A DNA stretch of 64,000 bases, taken from Arion vulgaris (taxonomy: Eukaryota; Mollusca; Gastropoda; Stylommatophora; Arionidae). Under the pieces are notes generated by a model. It was given only the letters and a program-made list of their open reading frames with translations. It ran no database searches and was not told where the DNA came from. Position 1 is the stretch's first letter. Each line of letters begins with the position of its first letter. The translations under genes were made by a program, and so were the position numbers. The DNA lies in NCBI GenBank assembly GCA_020796225.1, contig CM036758.1, positions 60,723,274 to 60,787,273 on the forward strand, written 5' to 3'. This document shows positions 9,811-20,384 of the stretch, piece by piece.

Positions 9811-11053
9811 GAGAACGCAGAAGACAAACTGTATGGCGTGACTGATAATCTGAGGCAGACGGCTGCCTTTATTAGAGAATCCGAAATCCCAATCTAGTGA
9901 GAACGCAGAAGACAAACAGTATGGCGTGACTGATAATCTGAGGCAGACGGCTGCTTTTATTAGAGAATCCGACATCCCAATCTAGTGAGAACGCAGAAGA
10001 CAAACAGTATGGCGTGACTGATAATCTGAGGCAGACGGCTGCTTTATTAGAGAATCCGAAATCCCAATCTAGTGAGAACGCAGAAGACAAACAGTATGGC
10101 GTGACTGATAATCTGAGGCAGACGGCTGCTTTTATTAGAGAATCCGAAATCCCAATCTAGTGAGAACGCAGAAGACAAACAGTATGGCGTGACTGATAAT
10201 CTGAGGCAGACGGCTGCTTTTATTAGAGAATCCGAAATCCCAATCTAGTGAGAACGCAGAAGACAAACTGTATGGCGTGACTGATAATCTGAGGCAGACG
10301 GCTGCTTTTATTAGAGAATCCGAAATCCCAATCTAGTGAGAACACAGAAGACAAACTGTATGGCGTGACTGATAATATGAGGCAAACGGTTGCTTTTATT
10401 AGAGAATCCGAAATCCCAATCTAGTGAGAACACAGAAGACAAACAGTATGACGTGACTGATAATCTGAGGCAGACGGCTGCTTTTATTAGAGAATCCGAA
10501 ATCCCAATCTAGTGAGAACGCAGAAGACAAACAGTATGACGTGACTGATAATCTGAGGCAGACGGCTGCCTTTATTAGAGAATCCGAAATCCCAATCTAG
10601 TGAGAACGCAGAAGACAAACTGTATGGCGTGACTGATAATCTGAGGCAGACGGCTGCTTTTATTAGAGAATCCGAAATCCCAATCTAGTGAGAACGCAGA
10701 AGACAAACAGTATGGCGTGACTGATAATCTGAGGCAGACGGCTGCTTTTATTAGAGAATCCGAAATCCCAATCTAGTGAGAACGCAGAAGACAAACAGTA
10801 TAGTGTGGCAGATAATCTGAGACAGACGGCTGCCTTTATTAGAGAATCCGAAATCCCAATCTAGTGAGAACACAGAAGACAAACAGTATGGCGTGACTGA
10901 TAATCTGAGGCAGACGGCTGCTTTTATTAGAGAATCCGAAATCCCAATCTAGTGAGAACACAGAAGACAAACTGTATGGCGTGACTGATAATCTGAGGCA
11001 GACGGCTGCCTTTATTAGAGAATCCGAAATCCCAATCTAGTGAGAACGCAGAA
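9735..11053 (+). repeat. 88-bp satellite made from a LINE 3' end, 15 units
   Basis: Units begin with GACAAAC at 9735, 9823, 9911, 9999, 10086, 10174 and then every 88 bp to 10966. Each contains the end of the LINE reading frame (CTGAGGCAGACGGCTGC to the TAG of CCAATCTAG) plus GTGAGAACGCAGAA. Units differ at few sites (ACAG/ACTG, CTTT/CCTTT). The last unit runs into (AGA)n, as LINE-H and LINE-J tails do. Confidence 0.95.
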
Positions 11054-11054
11054 G

Positions 11055-11305
11055 AAGAAGAAGAAAGAAGGACATGAAAGAGACACGAAGGGCTGGAGTA
11101 AACTATCCAGGATGGAGGCATCCAAGAAAAGAGGAGAAGACGAAGACTTCAGAGAAGATGGATTCAGGATGTAACTGATAGTTTGAGCATGACCGCTACA
11201 GAGATGGGGCATCTGGCCTAGAGAGAGAAAATTCCAAAGGACTGTTGGGGTGGCAAAGTTCTGCTCAGGACAAGCTATTTGATGATGATGATGATGATGA
11301 TGATC
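11055..11305 (+). pseudogene. LINE C-terminal fragment with (GAT)n tail
   Basis: Reads RRRWIQDVTDSLSMTATEMGH then a GLLGWQ-like run, and ends in eight or so GAT repeats at 11280-11303. A related reverse copy lies at 60590-60780 (GTAACTGATGATTTGAG region on the minus strand). The trinucleotide tail is typical of RTE-type insertion ends. Confidence 0.65.
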
Positions 11306-12165
11306 ACTTACCCCGTACATCTTCAGCGTCATCATCACTATTAAACTCCGCTGCCTCCTCCTTTCCGTTGATAAGAAAATATATAACTTTCGTTGTCATG
11401 GTAATAGCTCTCTCAAAGCGCAGTAACTCCGACTAAATGAAATCCAGATACAGAAGTTCATGGCATTTGTCCCTGCTGGTAAAGGTCACATCAATCATGA
11501 CCAAGAATAGCACATTTTCATACGAGATATCTAGTTCACAGCTAAAAACGTCTTTAAAACTTTACAAGTTTTTTTTTCCCCAAAAATCACTTCAATACTT
11601 TTCTTTCAGAAACACTTCGATATCAAAACAAGGAAATGTCTTTTATTAACCTAATGTAAGCAATATATTTACTTACATAAAAAATACATACTACACGGAA
11701 GTAAATTCCACTCAAACAATTTCAGTTGATAGTTTTGTTCGAAGAGTAAAATATATTATCATGAAATATTTGATTGAATCTTCAGTTTTTTTACTGCTCA
11801 CTTCGAAACTAAATCCACTTCTACTGGCGGTGAACATACAAACTTAAGCCTACAGAGTTCTGGTCCGTACTCTTAAAATCGTAATGGTCAAATATAGATG
11901 CTTCGGTTGCTAATGGTAACTGTCTCCGTTGCAATCGACAAAATAATCGAAAAAAGTAACTGATGACCTTTGTTGAAGATTTCAGGATGCAATCATTGCT
12001 TCAGATCTGAGGATTAGAGGATTTGTACACATTTTTTTATCGGCAAATAAATTGAGGATTAATGTGAAATTTATTGGAATGTTAAGATTGTTTTGTTGTA
12101 GGAATTAGGCAAGATAATATACTATGTGGATTAGGCAGATAACGTATGGAGGATGTGTGGTAGTG
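11306..12165. other. no recognisable feature
   Basis: No element, tandem repeat or exon-like ORF identified. Confidence 0.45.
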
Positions 12166-12169
12166 ATGA

Positions 12170-13190
12170 TGAAGATGGATGTTGATGAAGCTGAGGATGT
12201 GTGTTGATGGAGTTGAGGATGTTTGAATTGGAGCTGAGGATGTTTGAATTGGAGCTGAGGATGTGTGTTGATGGAGTTGAGATGTGTGCGATGGATTGAG
12301 ATCTGTGTTGATGGAGTTGAGGATGTGTGTTGATGGAGTTGAGGATGTGTGTTGATGGAGCTGAGGATGTTTGAAGATGGAGTTAAGGATGTGTGTCGAT
12401 GGAGTTGAGGATCTGTGTTGATGGAGTTGAGGATGTGTGTTGATGGAGTTGAGATGTGTGTTGGTGGAGTTGAGATCTGTGTTGATGGAGTTGAGAATGT
12501 GTGTTGATGGAGTTGAGAATGTGTGTTGATGGAGTTGAGGATGTGTGTTGATGGAGTTGAGAATGTGTGTTGATGGAGTTGCGGATGTGTGTTGATGGAG
12601 TTGAGGATGTTTGAAGATGGAGTTGAGGATGTTTGAAGATGGAGTTGAGGATGTTTGAAGATGGAGCTGAGGATGTTTGAAGATGGAGTTAAGGATGTGT
12701 GTCGATGGAGTTGAGGATCTGTGTTGGTGGAGTTGAGGATGTGTGTTGGTGGAGTTGAGGATCTGTGTTGATGGAGTTGAGGATGTTTGAAGATGGAGTT
12801 GAGGATGTGTGTTGATGGAGTTGAGGATATGTGTTGATGGAGTTGAGGATCTGTGTTGATGGAGTTGAGGATCTGTATTGATGGAGTTGAGGATGTTTGA
12901 AGATGGAGTTGAGGATGAGTGTTGATGACATTGAGGATGTGTGTTAATGGAGTTGAGGATGTGTGTTGATGGAGTTGAGGATGTGTGTTGATGGAGTTGA
13001 GGATGTGTGTTGATGGAGTTGAGGATGTTTGAAGATGGCGTTGAGGATGTGTGTTGATGTAGTTGAGGATGTGTGTTGATGGAGTTGAGGATGTGTGTTG
13101 ATGGAGTTGAGGATGTTTGAAGATGAGTTGAGGATGAGTGTTGATGCGAGTTGAGGATGTATGTTGACCGAGTTGAAAATGTTCGCTGAT
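12170..13190. repeat. 22-bp minisatellite, about 45 units
   Basis: Unit GTTGATGGAGTTGAGGATGT plus GT. A subset carries a TTTGAAGATGGAG variant, so two unit types are interspersed. No relation to the transposons here was seen. Confidence 0.95.
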
Positions 13191-13449
13191 GAAATTTATA
13201 ATGTTTACTGTTGACCTATGTGAAAAATAATGTAAATATGAATAATATTAACAAAGAGAGAGAGAGAGAGAGGGGTAGACATAGAAGTAACCGAAAGGGA
13301 AACATTCAAAGTAAACAAACATACGTATACCAAAGTGCAGAGTGTACCATCAGTAAAAAAAAAAAGACAGAACTTACTTGAGAGCAATCACAGTTAACCT
13401 TTGAAGCGGAGACGGTACATGATTAATTGAGTAACTAATAGAAGTGTAT

Positions 13450-13692
13450 AGTTATTTGCGTATCCTTTACAGGACTTTGCGAATCAATCCCGCTTTGTTA
13501 ACGCTGTTTGTGATTTTTCTAGGCATTATTACGTTCATTAGTTTTCCATTGCTTTCTGAACGGGTGGTGCCATCGTCCTTTGTTAAAATCCACGCGAAAT
13601 AATTTGCAACCAAACTGACCGCCGCGTGATTCGAACTCAGAACGTCGAGGTTAATAGACCGAGTCACTAACCCCTAGGCCACAGACGCCACC
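13450..13692 (-). mobile_element. SINE-Q
   Basis: In reverse: head with GTGGCCTAGGGGTTAGTGAC (A box) and a GAGTTCGAATCACG-type B box, middle GTTCAGAAAGCAATGG, and end CCTGTAAAGGATACGC. About 243 bp. Confidence 0.85.
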
Positions 13693-14138
13693 TAAAAGTG
13701 TCCACATGTTTTTATTTCCCAACAAATTTAATGAAACTGAACATTGATTAAGAAATAAAACTTTCGTAGACATGTCAAAGTAATTATGCTTGAGTTAGTT
13801 TAGATTGTTAGTTATATAAAATTCCGTTGAAATCAAGGTAACATTGCAACAGATGGCTACGCCAAGCAACTAAAAAAAAATCAATTTCTACTGTAAACAA
13901 TATCTACTTCAGAAAGCAATCAATAATGGTAATAGTTAAAAAGAATGAACTTCTAACGGCAATGTAACGAACCAATATTTGATTAAGGTACAAACTTATG
14001 TTTAATCTATATTACCGTTTATACAAAGAAGTATGGTCAACAGAAGAACAAAACGAGACAAAGAACTGAAGATGCACTGGTGTTTAAATGTGATAGCTAT
14101 GTTGGGTCAACTGGTATCTGTGCAGAATAGAGGGGTTA
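13693..14138. other. no recognisable feature
   Basis: AT-rich sequence with nothing recognised. Confidence 0.4.
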
Positions 14139-14139
14139 G

Positions 14140-14476
14140 ATGATAGTTTGGGACACAAATGTGGAACTTATGGAGAGACTAAGACAGATTCCAGTGAACC
14201 AAGAGGTTTAAAAAGACGCTGGCGCTGGATAGGACACATTTTGCTTAAACCTGAGGGGAATATAACAAGAAGGGTCCTTTCCTGAAACCTGCAGGGTCAG
14301 CGAAAGAATTGGGAGGCTGAGAAATACATGGAGACAGAGATTTGGAAGCAGAGATCAACAATATAAAGAAGAGCTGGAGGAAGCTGCTAGAGATAGGAAG
14401 ACTTGGCATGAGTTGGTTGAGGGCCTATGCCCCAATCAGGTTAAAAAGGCATAGAGAGAGAGAGAGAGAGAGAGTT
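14140..14476 (+). pseudogene. LINE C-terminal fragment
   Basis: Frames read in pieces as (KR)RWRWIGHILLKPEGN, a RRVLS...GQRKNW.AE-like stretch, then EEAARDRKTWHELVEGLCP and a stop near 14454. This is the characteristic RWRWIGH...W..L..GLCP tail of a widespread animal LINE group. Frameshifts separate the pieces. It ends in (AG)n. Confidence 0.75.
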
Positions 14477-14610
14477 ATGCTGGGGAAAGGATGAAAAGAT
14501 GTTTAGAACGTTTATTTATATCATTACAGTAGTTTCGTAAAACGAGAAACGTTATGTGAAATAGATGGAACATCAAACTGAATTAGAAACAGACTAGAGA
14601 AGACTAGAGA

Positions 14611-14803
14611 CCAGCGTGTTCGTAGCGCGTTGGACTACCGGTGACTAGCCTTCTGTGAGTGCGGGTTCAATTTTGCGGGCTGGCAGAAAAGCCACAGGTT
14701 CCCCAGATTTACGGTGTTCGCGGCACCGAACCGAAGAGTTACGATGTCCACGGCACCGAGCCGAAGAGCTGAAAGCTCAAGTGTTTCTGGATCGGAAAAA
14801 AAT
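14611..14803 (+). mobile_element. SINE-A
   Basis: Lacks the first few bases but has CGTAGCGCGTTGGACTACCG, GCGGGTTCAATTTTGCGG and both CCGAAGAG motifs. Ends GGATCGGAAAAAAAT. Confidence 0.85.
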
Positions 14804-14866
14804 AGAGAATCAATGATTAAATAAACAGTTGTTGTTCACATTTTATTCATATTATGGTAGAGAGCC

Positions 14867-15722
14867 GCAGTAGCTTAGTTGTTAGTGAATTTCCTCGCAG
14901 TAGCTTAGTTGTTAGTGAATTTCCTTGCAGTAGCTTAGTTGTTAGTGAATTTCCTTGCAGTAGCTTAGTTGTTAGTGAATTTCCTCGCAGTAGCTTAGTT
15001 GTTAGTGAATTTCCTCGCAGTAGCTTAGTTGTTAGTGAATTTCCTCGCAGTAGCTTAGTTGTTAGTGAATTTCCTTGCAGTAGCTTAGTTGTTAGTGAAT
15101 TTCCTCGCAGTAGCTTAGTTGTTAGTGAATTTCCTTGCAGTAGCTTAGTTGTTAGTGAATTTCCTTGCAGTAGCTTAGTTGTTAGTGAATTTCCTTGCAG
15201 TAGCTTAGTTGTTAGTGAATTTCCTTGCAGTAGCTTAGTTGTTAGTGAATTTCCTCGCAGTAGCTTAGTTGTTAGTGAATTTCCTCGCAGTAGCTTAGTT
15301 GTTAGTGAATTTCCTCACAGTAGCTTAGTTGTTAGTGAATTTCCTCGCAGTAGCTTAGTTGTTAGTGAATTTCCTCACAGTAGCTTAGTTGTTAGTGAAT
15401 TTCCTGCATAGCTTAGTTGTTAGTGAATTTCCTCGCAGTAGCTTAGTTGTTAGTGAATTTCCTCGCAGTAGCTTAGTTGTTAGTGAATCTTCCCCGCACG
15501 AGCCTAGTTGTTAGTGAAGTCTTCTCGTCGAGATCATGTTAAGTTGTAATTTCTGCATATTATTGTAGAATCCTGCAGTAGCTTAGTTGTTAGTGAATTT
15601 CTGCAGTAGCTTAGTTGTTAGTGAATTTCCTGCAGTAGCTTAGTTGTTAGTGAATTTCCTGCAGTAGCTAGTTGTTAGTGAATTTCCTTGCAGTAGCTTA
15701 GTTGTTAGTGAATTTCCTTCTT
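14867..15722 (+). repeat. 30-bp minisatellite of a SINE promoter head, about 25 units
   Basis: Unit GTAGCTTAGTTGTTAGTGAA plus TTTCCTCGCA, about 18 perfect-length units at 14881-15420. Degenerate units follow, a gap at 15500-15580, then five more units. GTAGCTTAGTTGTTAGTG is the A-box position of SINE-R. Units differ mainly at one C/T (TTCCTCGC or TTCCTTGC). The 185-codon ORF across it is an artefact of the 30-bp period. Confidence 0.95.
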
Positions 15723-15737
15723 AGGCTAATGGTGAAA

Positions 15738-16045
15738 ATCGTGGCATATCCTTTACCGGACGTCGCTATCAATCACAGTCAGGTCGTGCGTCTATGATCA
15801 GAGAGGCAGCTGCATCAGGCGGAACTGTAAGAGGGGCGGCATACGCAGCAAAATCAAAATTACAATTGAAGGTTATTTTAAAGAAAAAAATTAAGGGGGC
15901 AGAATTTCGAAGACTTGCATCACAGTGAGAAAACATACCGCACGGTCCTGATCACAGTAATCTAGTCTTTGATTTTCTAGGTACCAATTATACTTCAGTA
16001 ATTTTCCATTGCTTTCTGAACGGTGAGGTCTATTTTTACCGTTTG
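15738..16045 (-). mobile_element. SINE-Q nested in SINE-R, itself interrupted
   Basis: AAAATCGTGGCATATCCTTT matches the family end. About 190 bp of unrelated sequence (15783-15970) follows, then TTTTCCATTGCTTTCTGAAC and GGTGAGGTCTATTTTTACCG continue SINE-Q to about 16045. The head side is lost. Confidence 0.65.
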
Positions 16046-16255
16046 TTGGACGGATTCAATACCAAAGTGGGCGTGGAATATATCTTCTGACAGTATCGGC
16101 TCTCTTGTCGACCCAGTCTCAATTAGATACTTTGGGAAAAACTCTTGGTAGTAAGGTGGCCGGCGTGATGATGACCACATACACATCGAGTCATGACGGT
16201 CAATGAAAATACAGGTCTAACACTCTATTACCCAATATACCGCAGCGATATATGG

Positions 16256-16425
16256 AAACCTACAAATCTGAAGTGGTCAGAGCGGATCCCGAACAGATCT
16301 GTAGAAAACCGAGGGTTGCTGTGGTGATACTTAATAAATTGGCAGTTTAGGATAATGACAAATATATATGGTATCAATAAACAAGTAAAATGAATAATCA
16401 AAAATAAAACTAACAAATGTTCATT
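16256..16425 (+). repeat. dispersed repeat N
   Basis: TCTGAAGTGGTCAGAGCGGATC and GGTGATACTTAATAAATTGG match 50780-50860. In the second copy a hammerhead-like hairpin motif follows; here that part is eroded. Confidence 0.55.
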
Positions 16426-16570
16426 GTGATTGTTTCTAAACGTCTAATTAGCATGAAAATGTACAATTAAACTCTAGAATCAGAGTCAGGATTATACAAA
16501 TAACGGAACATCGTCGCCATGTTTTGTACATGTTGACGTTAATAATTATCAAAACTTCACAACTCTATCT

Positions 16571-17045
16571 CTACGGGATTTCTGTGGTCAAGTGGTTAAG
16601 CCTTTGTCTTGTGTTCTGAAGGCCACGGGTTTGAATCCGGACCGCCGTTCTGTTCACCAGTGCATGTTTTTCAGAGACCCTTAGGATTGTTGTTGGAGCT
16701 ACGGAGTTCGTGCTTTGTGTCATACTCTCGGCAGGTAGAAAGCCATCTCTACAGTGAGTGACCGAGCCATATGGGATTTTTTTTTCCGATCCAGAAGCAC
16801 TTGAGCTTTTCATCTCTTCGGCTCGGTGCCATGGACATCGTAACCCTTCTGTTCGGTGCCACGAACACCGTAAATCTGGAGAATCTGTGGCTTTTTCTGC
16901 CATCCCGCGGAATTGAACCGCACACACAGAGGGATAGTCACCCTAGTCCAACGCGCTACGAACACGCTGGGCTGACGGGCAGCCATATGGATAAAACCCG
17001 GCGCACTAAAGTCAGTCCTTCAGATTTAGACCCCTTTAGACCATG
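16571..17045 (+). mobile_element. SINE-D interrupted by SINE-A
   Basis: Head GGTCAAGTGGTTAAGCC and GGTTTGAATCCGGACC, then GGATTGTTGTTGGAGC and CTCTCGGCAGG to 16774. SINE-A intervenes and the SINE-D end (GATAAAACCCGGCGC, AAGTCAGTCCTTC) resumes at 16981. Confidence 0.85.
16775..16980 (-). mobile_element. SINE-A nested in SINE-D
   Basis: Full reverse copy, T-tract first and GACGGGC last. AGCCATATGG at 16765-16774 is repeated at 16981-16990, placing this insertion after SINE-D was fixed here. Confidence 0.9.
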
Positions 17046-17069
17046 TCTCTAACCTTGATAATTATTAAT

Positions 17070-17215
17070 CTTCACCATCATCATAAGGTGCCGTCCCGGC
17101 TGGCGTAGGCGATCGTGGATCTCTACAAATCTCTGTCGTTGGTGTTTGCTATCAACTCAGATGTTGACGCTCTACCATGAAGTCAGGCTATCCTCACACC
17201 CTTCACAATCTTCAC
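17070..17215 (-). pseudogene. LINE-G-like 3' end
   Basis: ATCATCATAAGG, then GGCTGGCGTAGGCGATCG, is the reverse of the LINE-G end (GATCGCCTACGCCGGCAGGC at 40090-40110) plus a (GAT)n tail. A second copy with the same end is at 20740. Confidence 0.7.
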
Positions 17216-17339
17216 AACTGCACTAGAAATGTGTATCCAAATATTATATAGCTGTGCACACGGTACGTTGTTGGACTACAGAAACCGTTGATCTTTTATC
17301 TGGCGATCTAAATTACAAGCACCTCTTAAGGTGAAATAA

Positions 17340-17455
17340 GACTCGCCTGAATGACGAGGAGCACTGGTGATAAGAAAAGTAAGCTTTCACGCAAAACTCA
17401 TTCAGATGTATCGTTATAGGGGTCATGACTCAGCCTGAATTCATAACAGACGGAA
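17340..17455 (+). repeat. dispersed repeat AA
   Basis: ATAAGAAAAGTAAGCTTTCACG and the following GTCATGACTCAGCCTGAATTC recur at 57335-57405 and, reversed, at 42605-42740. No ORF or ends recognised. Confidence 0.5.
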
Positions 17456-17844
17456 AAAAACAATAACAGAAAAAAACTATAAAATACAACTGAAAACAAA
17501 ATTGAGTATCGTACAAAATAGCACAAGTCACAACTGCAAATAATAATACGGGCCATTAACCGTTCATTATTTATTCATAAGCAAGGAATGATCGAGGGTA
17601 TTTTGATAGGATGTAACTAAACACGATCACTAGGGTATAGCATGTGCAGTCAACCATATAATATGTCCACATAGAGAAAGAGAGTATAATACGATACATG
17701 TATGGGGCGTCCACAACAATAAAGCAGAATCAATACAAATGGAGAAAATATCATCAATTTACTATTCAAAATCTGATTATCAATTTGTAACAGGCGACAT
17801 TGGATACTGACCCAATGTGATGAAGGTGGTCATTTATTAAGTTT

Positions 17845-18343
17845 GACCGCCCGAGTGGTTAGTTAGTTATTTAGTTTGTTCCTTTCGTGACAAAGGCGGC
17901 ACATAGGGCATAGGTTTTAGATCTCCATGTGATGCGGTTCGTTGCTAGCAGTTGGAGATCTTGTATGGTTTTACATCCCAATAGTTTACTTTCTTGTAGG
18001 ATTGTTCTTCAAAGAATAGTCTTAGGTCTTCCACGTTTTCTTTTCCCAACTGGTAATCACATAAGGACTTGTTGATTTAGTCTCTTTTTTTCCGAGTGGT
18101 TACCGGGGTTCAAATTTGGGGTATAAAGAATAGAACCACTGTTACCTGCCACGCATATCGTAAGAGGCGAATAAGGAGATATTGGCTGAAATCGGATGCC
18201 CGTGTCCTAAACATGTAGAAGTCTATGGATTTAGGGGCCTACCAAACCAATATCAACGTATACAGTTCTTAGCAAAGATCAAACATATCACAAAGAGTGA
18301 TTAAAATTGGTCGTAAAGAACGAACGCAAAGAAGAAGAAGAGA
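17845..18343 (+). mobile_element. SINE-B2 with an insertion near its start
   Basis: CCCGAGTGGTT at 17848-17858 is followed by about 230 bp of other sequence ending in a T-tract, then TCCGAGTGGTTACCGG restarts and a complete B2 runs to the (GAA)n at 18343. The repeated CCGAGTGGTT is the likely target duplication of the inserted segment (17859-18090, reverse orientation by its T-tract). Confidence 0.75.
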
Positions 18344-18419
18344 TTAAGTTTAACCACAGTTACCAACAATTACATCATTAACGCCTTCTATAGAAAACTA
18401 TTACAATAAACCCTTACTA

Positions 18420-18655
18420 TCACTTTATATCCTTTTTCATTATCATTCATTTATATCACTTTACCACCATTTATAGCACTTTTATCTATCACTTTACTAT
18501 CACTTTACTATCACTTTACTATCACTTCTTCATAACATATCACTTTATTATCACTTTACTATCACTTTACTATCACTTTACATCATTAACACTTACTATC
18601 ACTTTACTATCACTTTACTATCACTTTACTATCACTTTACTATCACTTTACTATT
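18420..18655. repeat. 11-bp minisatellite (ATCACTTTACT)n
   Basis: Imperfect at the left, with perfect runs at 18485-18530 and 18545-18650. No link to a transposon. Confidence 0.9.
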
Positions 18656-18710
18656 GCATACACCTTTCATACTCCACTATCACCATAGATACCTTCTTTA
18701 TTCCACTTGT

Positions 18711-18958
18711 GGTGATGTCTGTGGCTTAGGAGTTAGTGACTTTGTCTATTAACCCCGACGTTCTGAGTTCGAATCCGCTGCGGATAGTTTGCTGGCAAAT
18801 CGTTTCGCGTAGATTTTTACAAAAGGACGATGGCATCACCGGTTCAGAAAGCAATGGCAAACTACTGAACGAAATAAGGGCTAGAAATATCACAACAGCG
18901 TTTAATAGCTGGGGTTGACTCGCAAAGTCCTGTAAAGGATATGCAATTAACTTTTTCA
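18711..18958 (+). mobile_element. SINE-Q with target-site duplication
   Basis: Complete: GTGGCTTAGGAGTTAGTGAC A box, GAGTTCGAATCCGC B box, GTTCAGAAAGCAATGG, end CCTGTAAAGGATATGC. ATTCCACTTGT stands at 18700-18710 and 18959-18969. Confidence 0.9.
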
Positions 18959-18969
18959 ATTCCACTTGT

Positions 18970-19143
18970 ATGTCCGCCTGTCCAGCGTTTTCGAAGGCTT
19001 GACGGCGGGTGACAAGCCCTCTGTGAGTGTGGGTTCAATTCTGTGGGCTGGCATAAAAAGTCACAGGTTCTCCAGATTTACGATGTTCGTGGCACCGAGC
19101 CGAAGAGCTGAAAGCTTAAGTTCTTCTGGATCGGAGAAAAAAA
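18970..19143 (+). mobile_element. SINE-A, internally deleted, sharing the SINE-Q target site
   Basis: The head has CCGCCTGTCCAGCG and GTGGGTTCAATTCTGTGG. One of the two GCACCG repeats is missing, so the copy is short. It is followed by a third ATTCCACTTGT at 19144-19154. Confidence 0.85.
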
Positions 19144-19219
19144 ATTCCACTTGTAAAATAGCTACTATCTCTACCCCACAATTGTCACACACAACTTTTT
19201 TTTTACCACACTATTCCCT

Positions 19220-19435
19220 CACATCTATATCCTCTTCGTGTCCTGATTGACACATAAGACTTCCACAAGAGACTTCCACTGTTGCCGTTCTGCTGCCTTT
19301 CTACCAACCGTCTCCCACGTCAGGCCACACTCCTTCAACTCTCTCTCCACCGTTCTTCTCCATGTTTCCTTTGGATGTCCAGACTTTCTCTTCCATCCGC
19401 TGTCCATCTGAGAGTTGGCCTAGCTATTGCCTCAC
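19220..19435 (-). pseudogene. LINE C-terminal fragment
   Basis: In reverse a 60-codon frame reads KRKSGHPKETWRRTVEREL, then GLTWETVGRKAAERQQWKSL and a VLC ending. This is the GRPK.TWRRTVE.EL...GLTW....A.R..W pattern at the C-terminus of many animal LINEs. Confidence 0.75.
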
Positions 19436-19624
19436 ATATTTGTTTCTAATCCTACCACATTTACCATCTCCATCTTAATACACACAGCTCTACTTTCCGA
19501 CACTGCTTACCTACGTATATATATATATTATACCATCTTTCATGGGCGTTCGTGCATAGCTAAATCAGGGTAGAGTAGATTCCTATCTGGAAAATGCTTT
19601 TTTTTAGTTTTCTGGAAATGGTTA

Positions 19625-19860
19625 GAGAGCCGCAGTAACGTATTGTGTTAGTGAACTCTCTTCTTACGCTAGTGATGCGGGTTCAATCCTACAGTAAGAG
19701 GGGAATATTTTTCCTACTGTAACGGCTCTCAGGACCACCCAACCTCAATTGGCTACCATGACAAGAACTGGGAAGTAAAGGCAGCCGGTGTGATGATGAC
19801 CCCATCACCCATCGTGTGCCCGCATTCAATGAAAATACGGACCTCACCCGTATTACACAA
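19625..19860 (+). mobile_element. SINE-R
   Basis: AGAGAGCCGCAGTAACGTA, GCGGGTTCAATCCTACAG, CGGCTCTCAGGACCACCC, GGCAGCCGGTGTGATGATG, and end CCCGTATTACACAATGTAT. Confidence 0.85.
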
Positions 19861-19867
19861 TGTATCA

Positions 19868-20155
19868 ACGAGGGGTCTCTGTGGGTAAGTGGTTAAGCCT
19901 TTGCCTTGTGAGTCGAAGGTCATGGGTTCTCTCTCTCTCGCGAACCCCTAAGGTCGTAGGTTCGAATCCGGACCGCGTCGTTCTGTTAACAAGTGGAGTT
20001 TTTTTTCCAGAGACCCTAGGATTGTTGCTGGAGCTATGGAGTTAGTGCTTTGTGCAATACTCTCGGCAGGTGTCGTGCAATTTCTGCAGAGAGGACCGAG
20101 CCATATGGTGTAAGACCCGGTGCAATGAAGTCAATCCTTCGGCTTAAAAAACTCA
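19868..20155 (+). mobile_element. SINE-D with an internal CT-rich insert
   Basis: Head GTCTCTGTGGGTAAGTGG, a CTCTCTCTCTCG insert that seems to duplicate part of the anticodon arm, then GGTTCGAATCCGGACCGC and the complete body to CAATCCTTCGGCTTAAA. Confidence 0.85.
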
Positions 20156-20384
20156 TTAAACAATGTATGACGTTGTGTAACAAGGGTTTATGTATTTACT
20201 TACTCGTAGATCCTACCTGAGTAGGAGACTCCGCAGCACTAAGCATAGCACTGCACGCCTAGAGTTGTTGGAGGTGCCTGGGTCTGCAAGAAAGCCGGGT
20301 TCTCTCTCCCATGCACTATAGGTAAAAGGGGGAACACTCATACTCTCATACTTCCTGGGGTGGGGGGTTGAAGAACAATTTACT

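Larger units (their letters stand above)
14853..16252 (+). mobile_element. SINE-R with expanded head and nested SINE-Q
   Basis: Starts GAGAGCCGCAGTAGCTTAG as in the complete copy at 38205. The head region is then repeated (next entry) to about 15722. SINE-R sequence continues as CTTCTTAGGCTAATGGTG to 15737, is broken by a reverse SINE-Q, and resumes at about 16046 (GATTCAATACCAAAGTGGG, TCGACCCAGTCTCAATTAG) to a CCCAATATACCGCAG end. The whole 1.4 kb is thus one 260-bp SINE enlarged twice. Confidence 0.8.

Noticed and set aside
9735..11053. CRISPR-like regular repeats
   Set aside because: Units are contiguous with no variable spacers and derive from a LINE end. The other regular arrays in the window are also contiguous.
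11015..11338. His-rich ORF (reverse) and Asp-rich ORF (forward)
   Set aside because: Both read the (GAT)n tail of a LINE fragment.
14854..15411. 185-codon ORF with SSLVVSEFP repeats
   Set aside because: It lies wholly in a 30-bp array (a multiple of three), which keeps frames open. The unit is a SINE promoter head.
16571..20155. tRNA genes at SINE heads (for example near 16575, 18714, 19870)
   Set aside because: A and B boxes are present but acceptor and anticodon stems do not close, and the sequences continue into SINE bodies.
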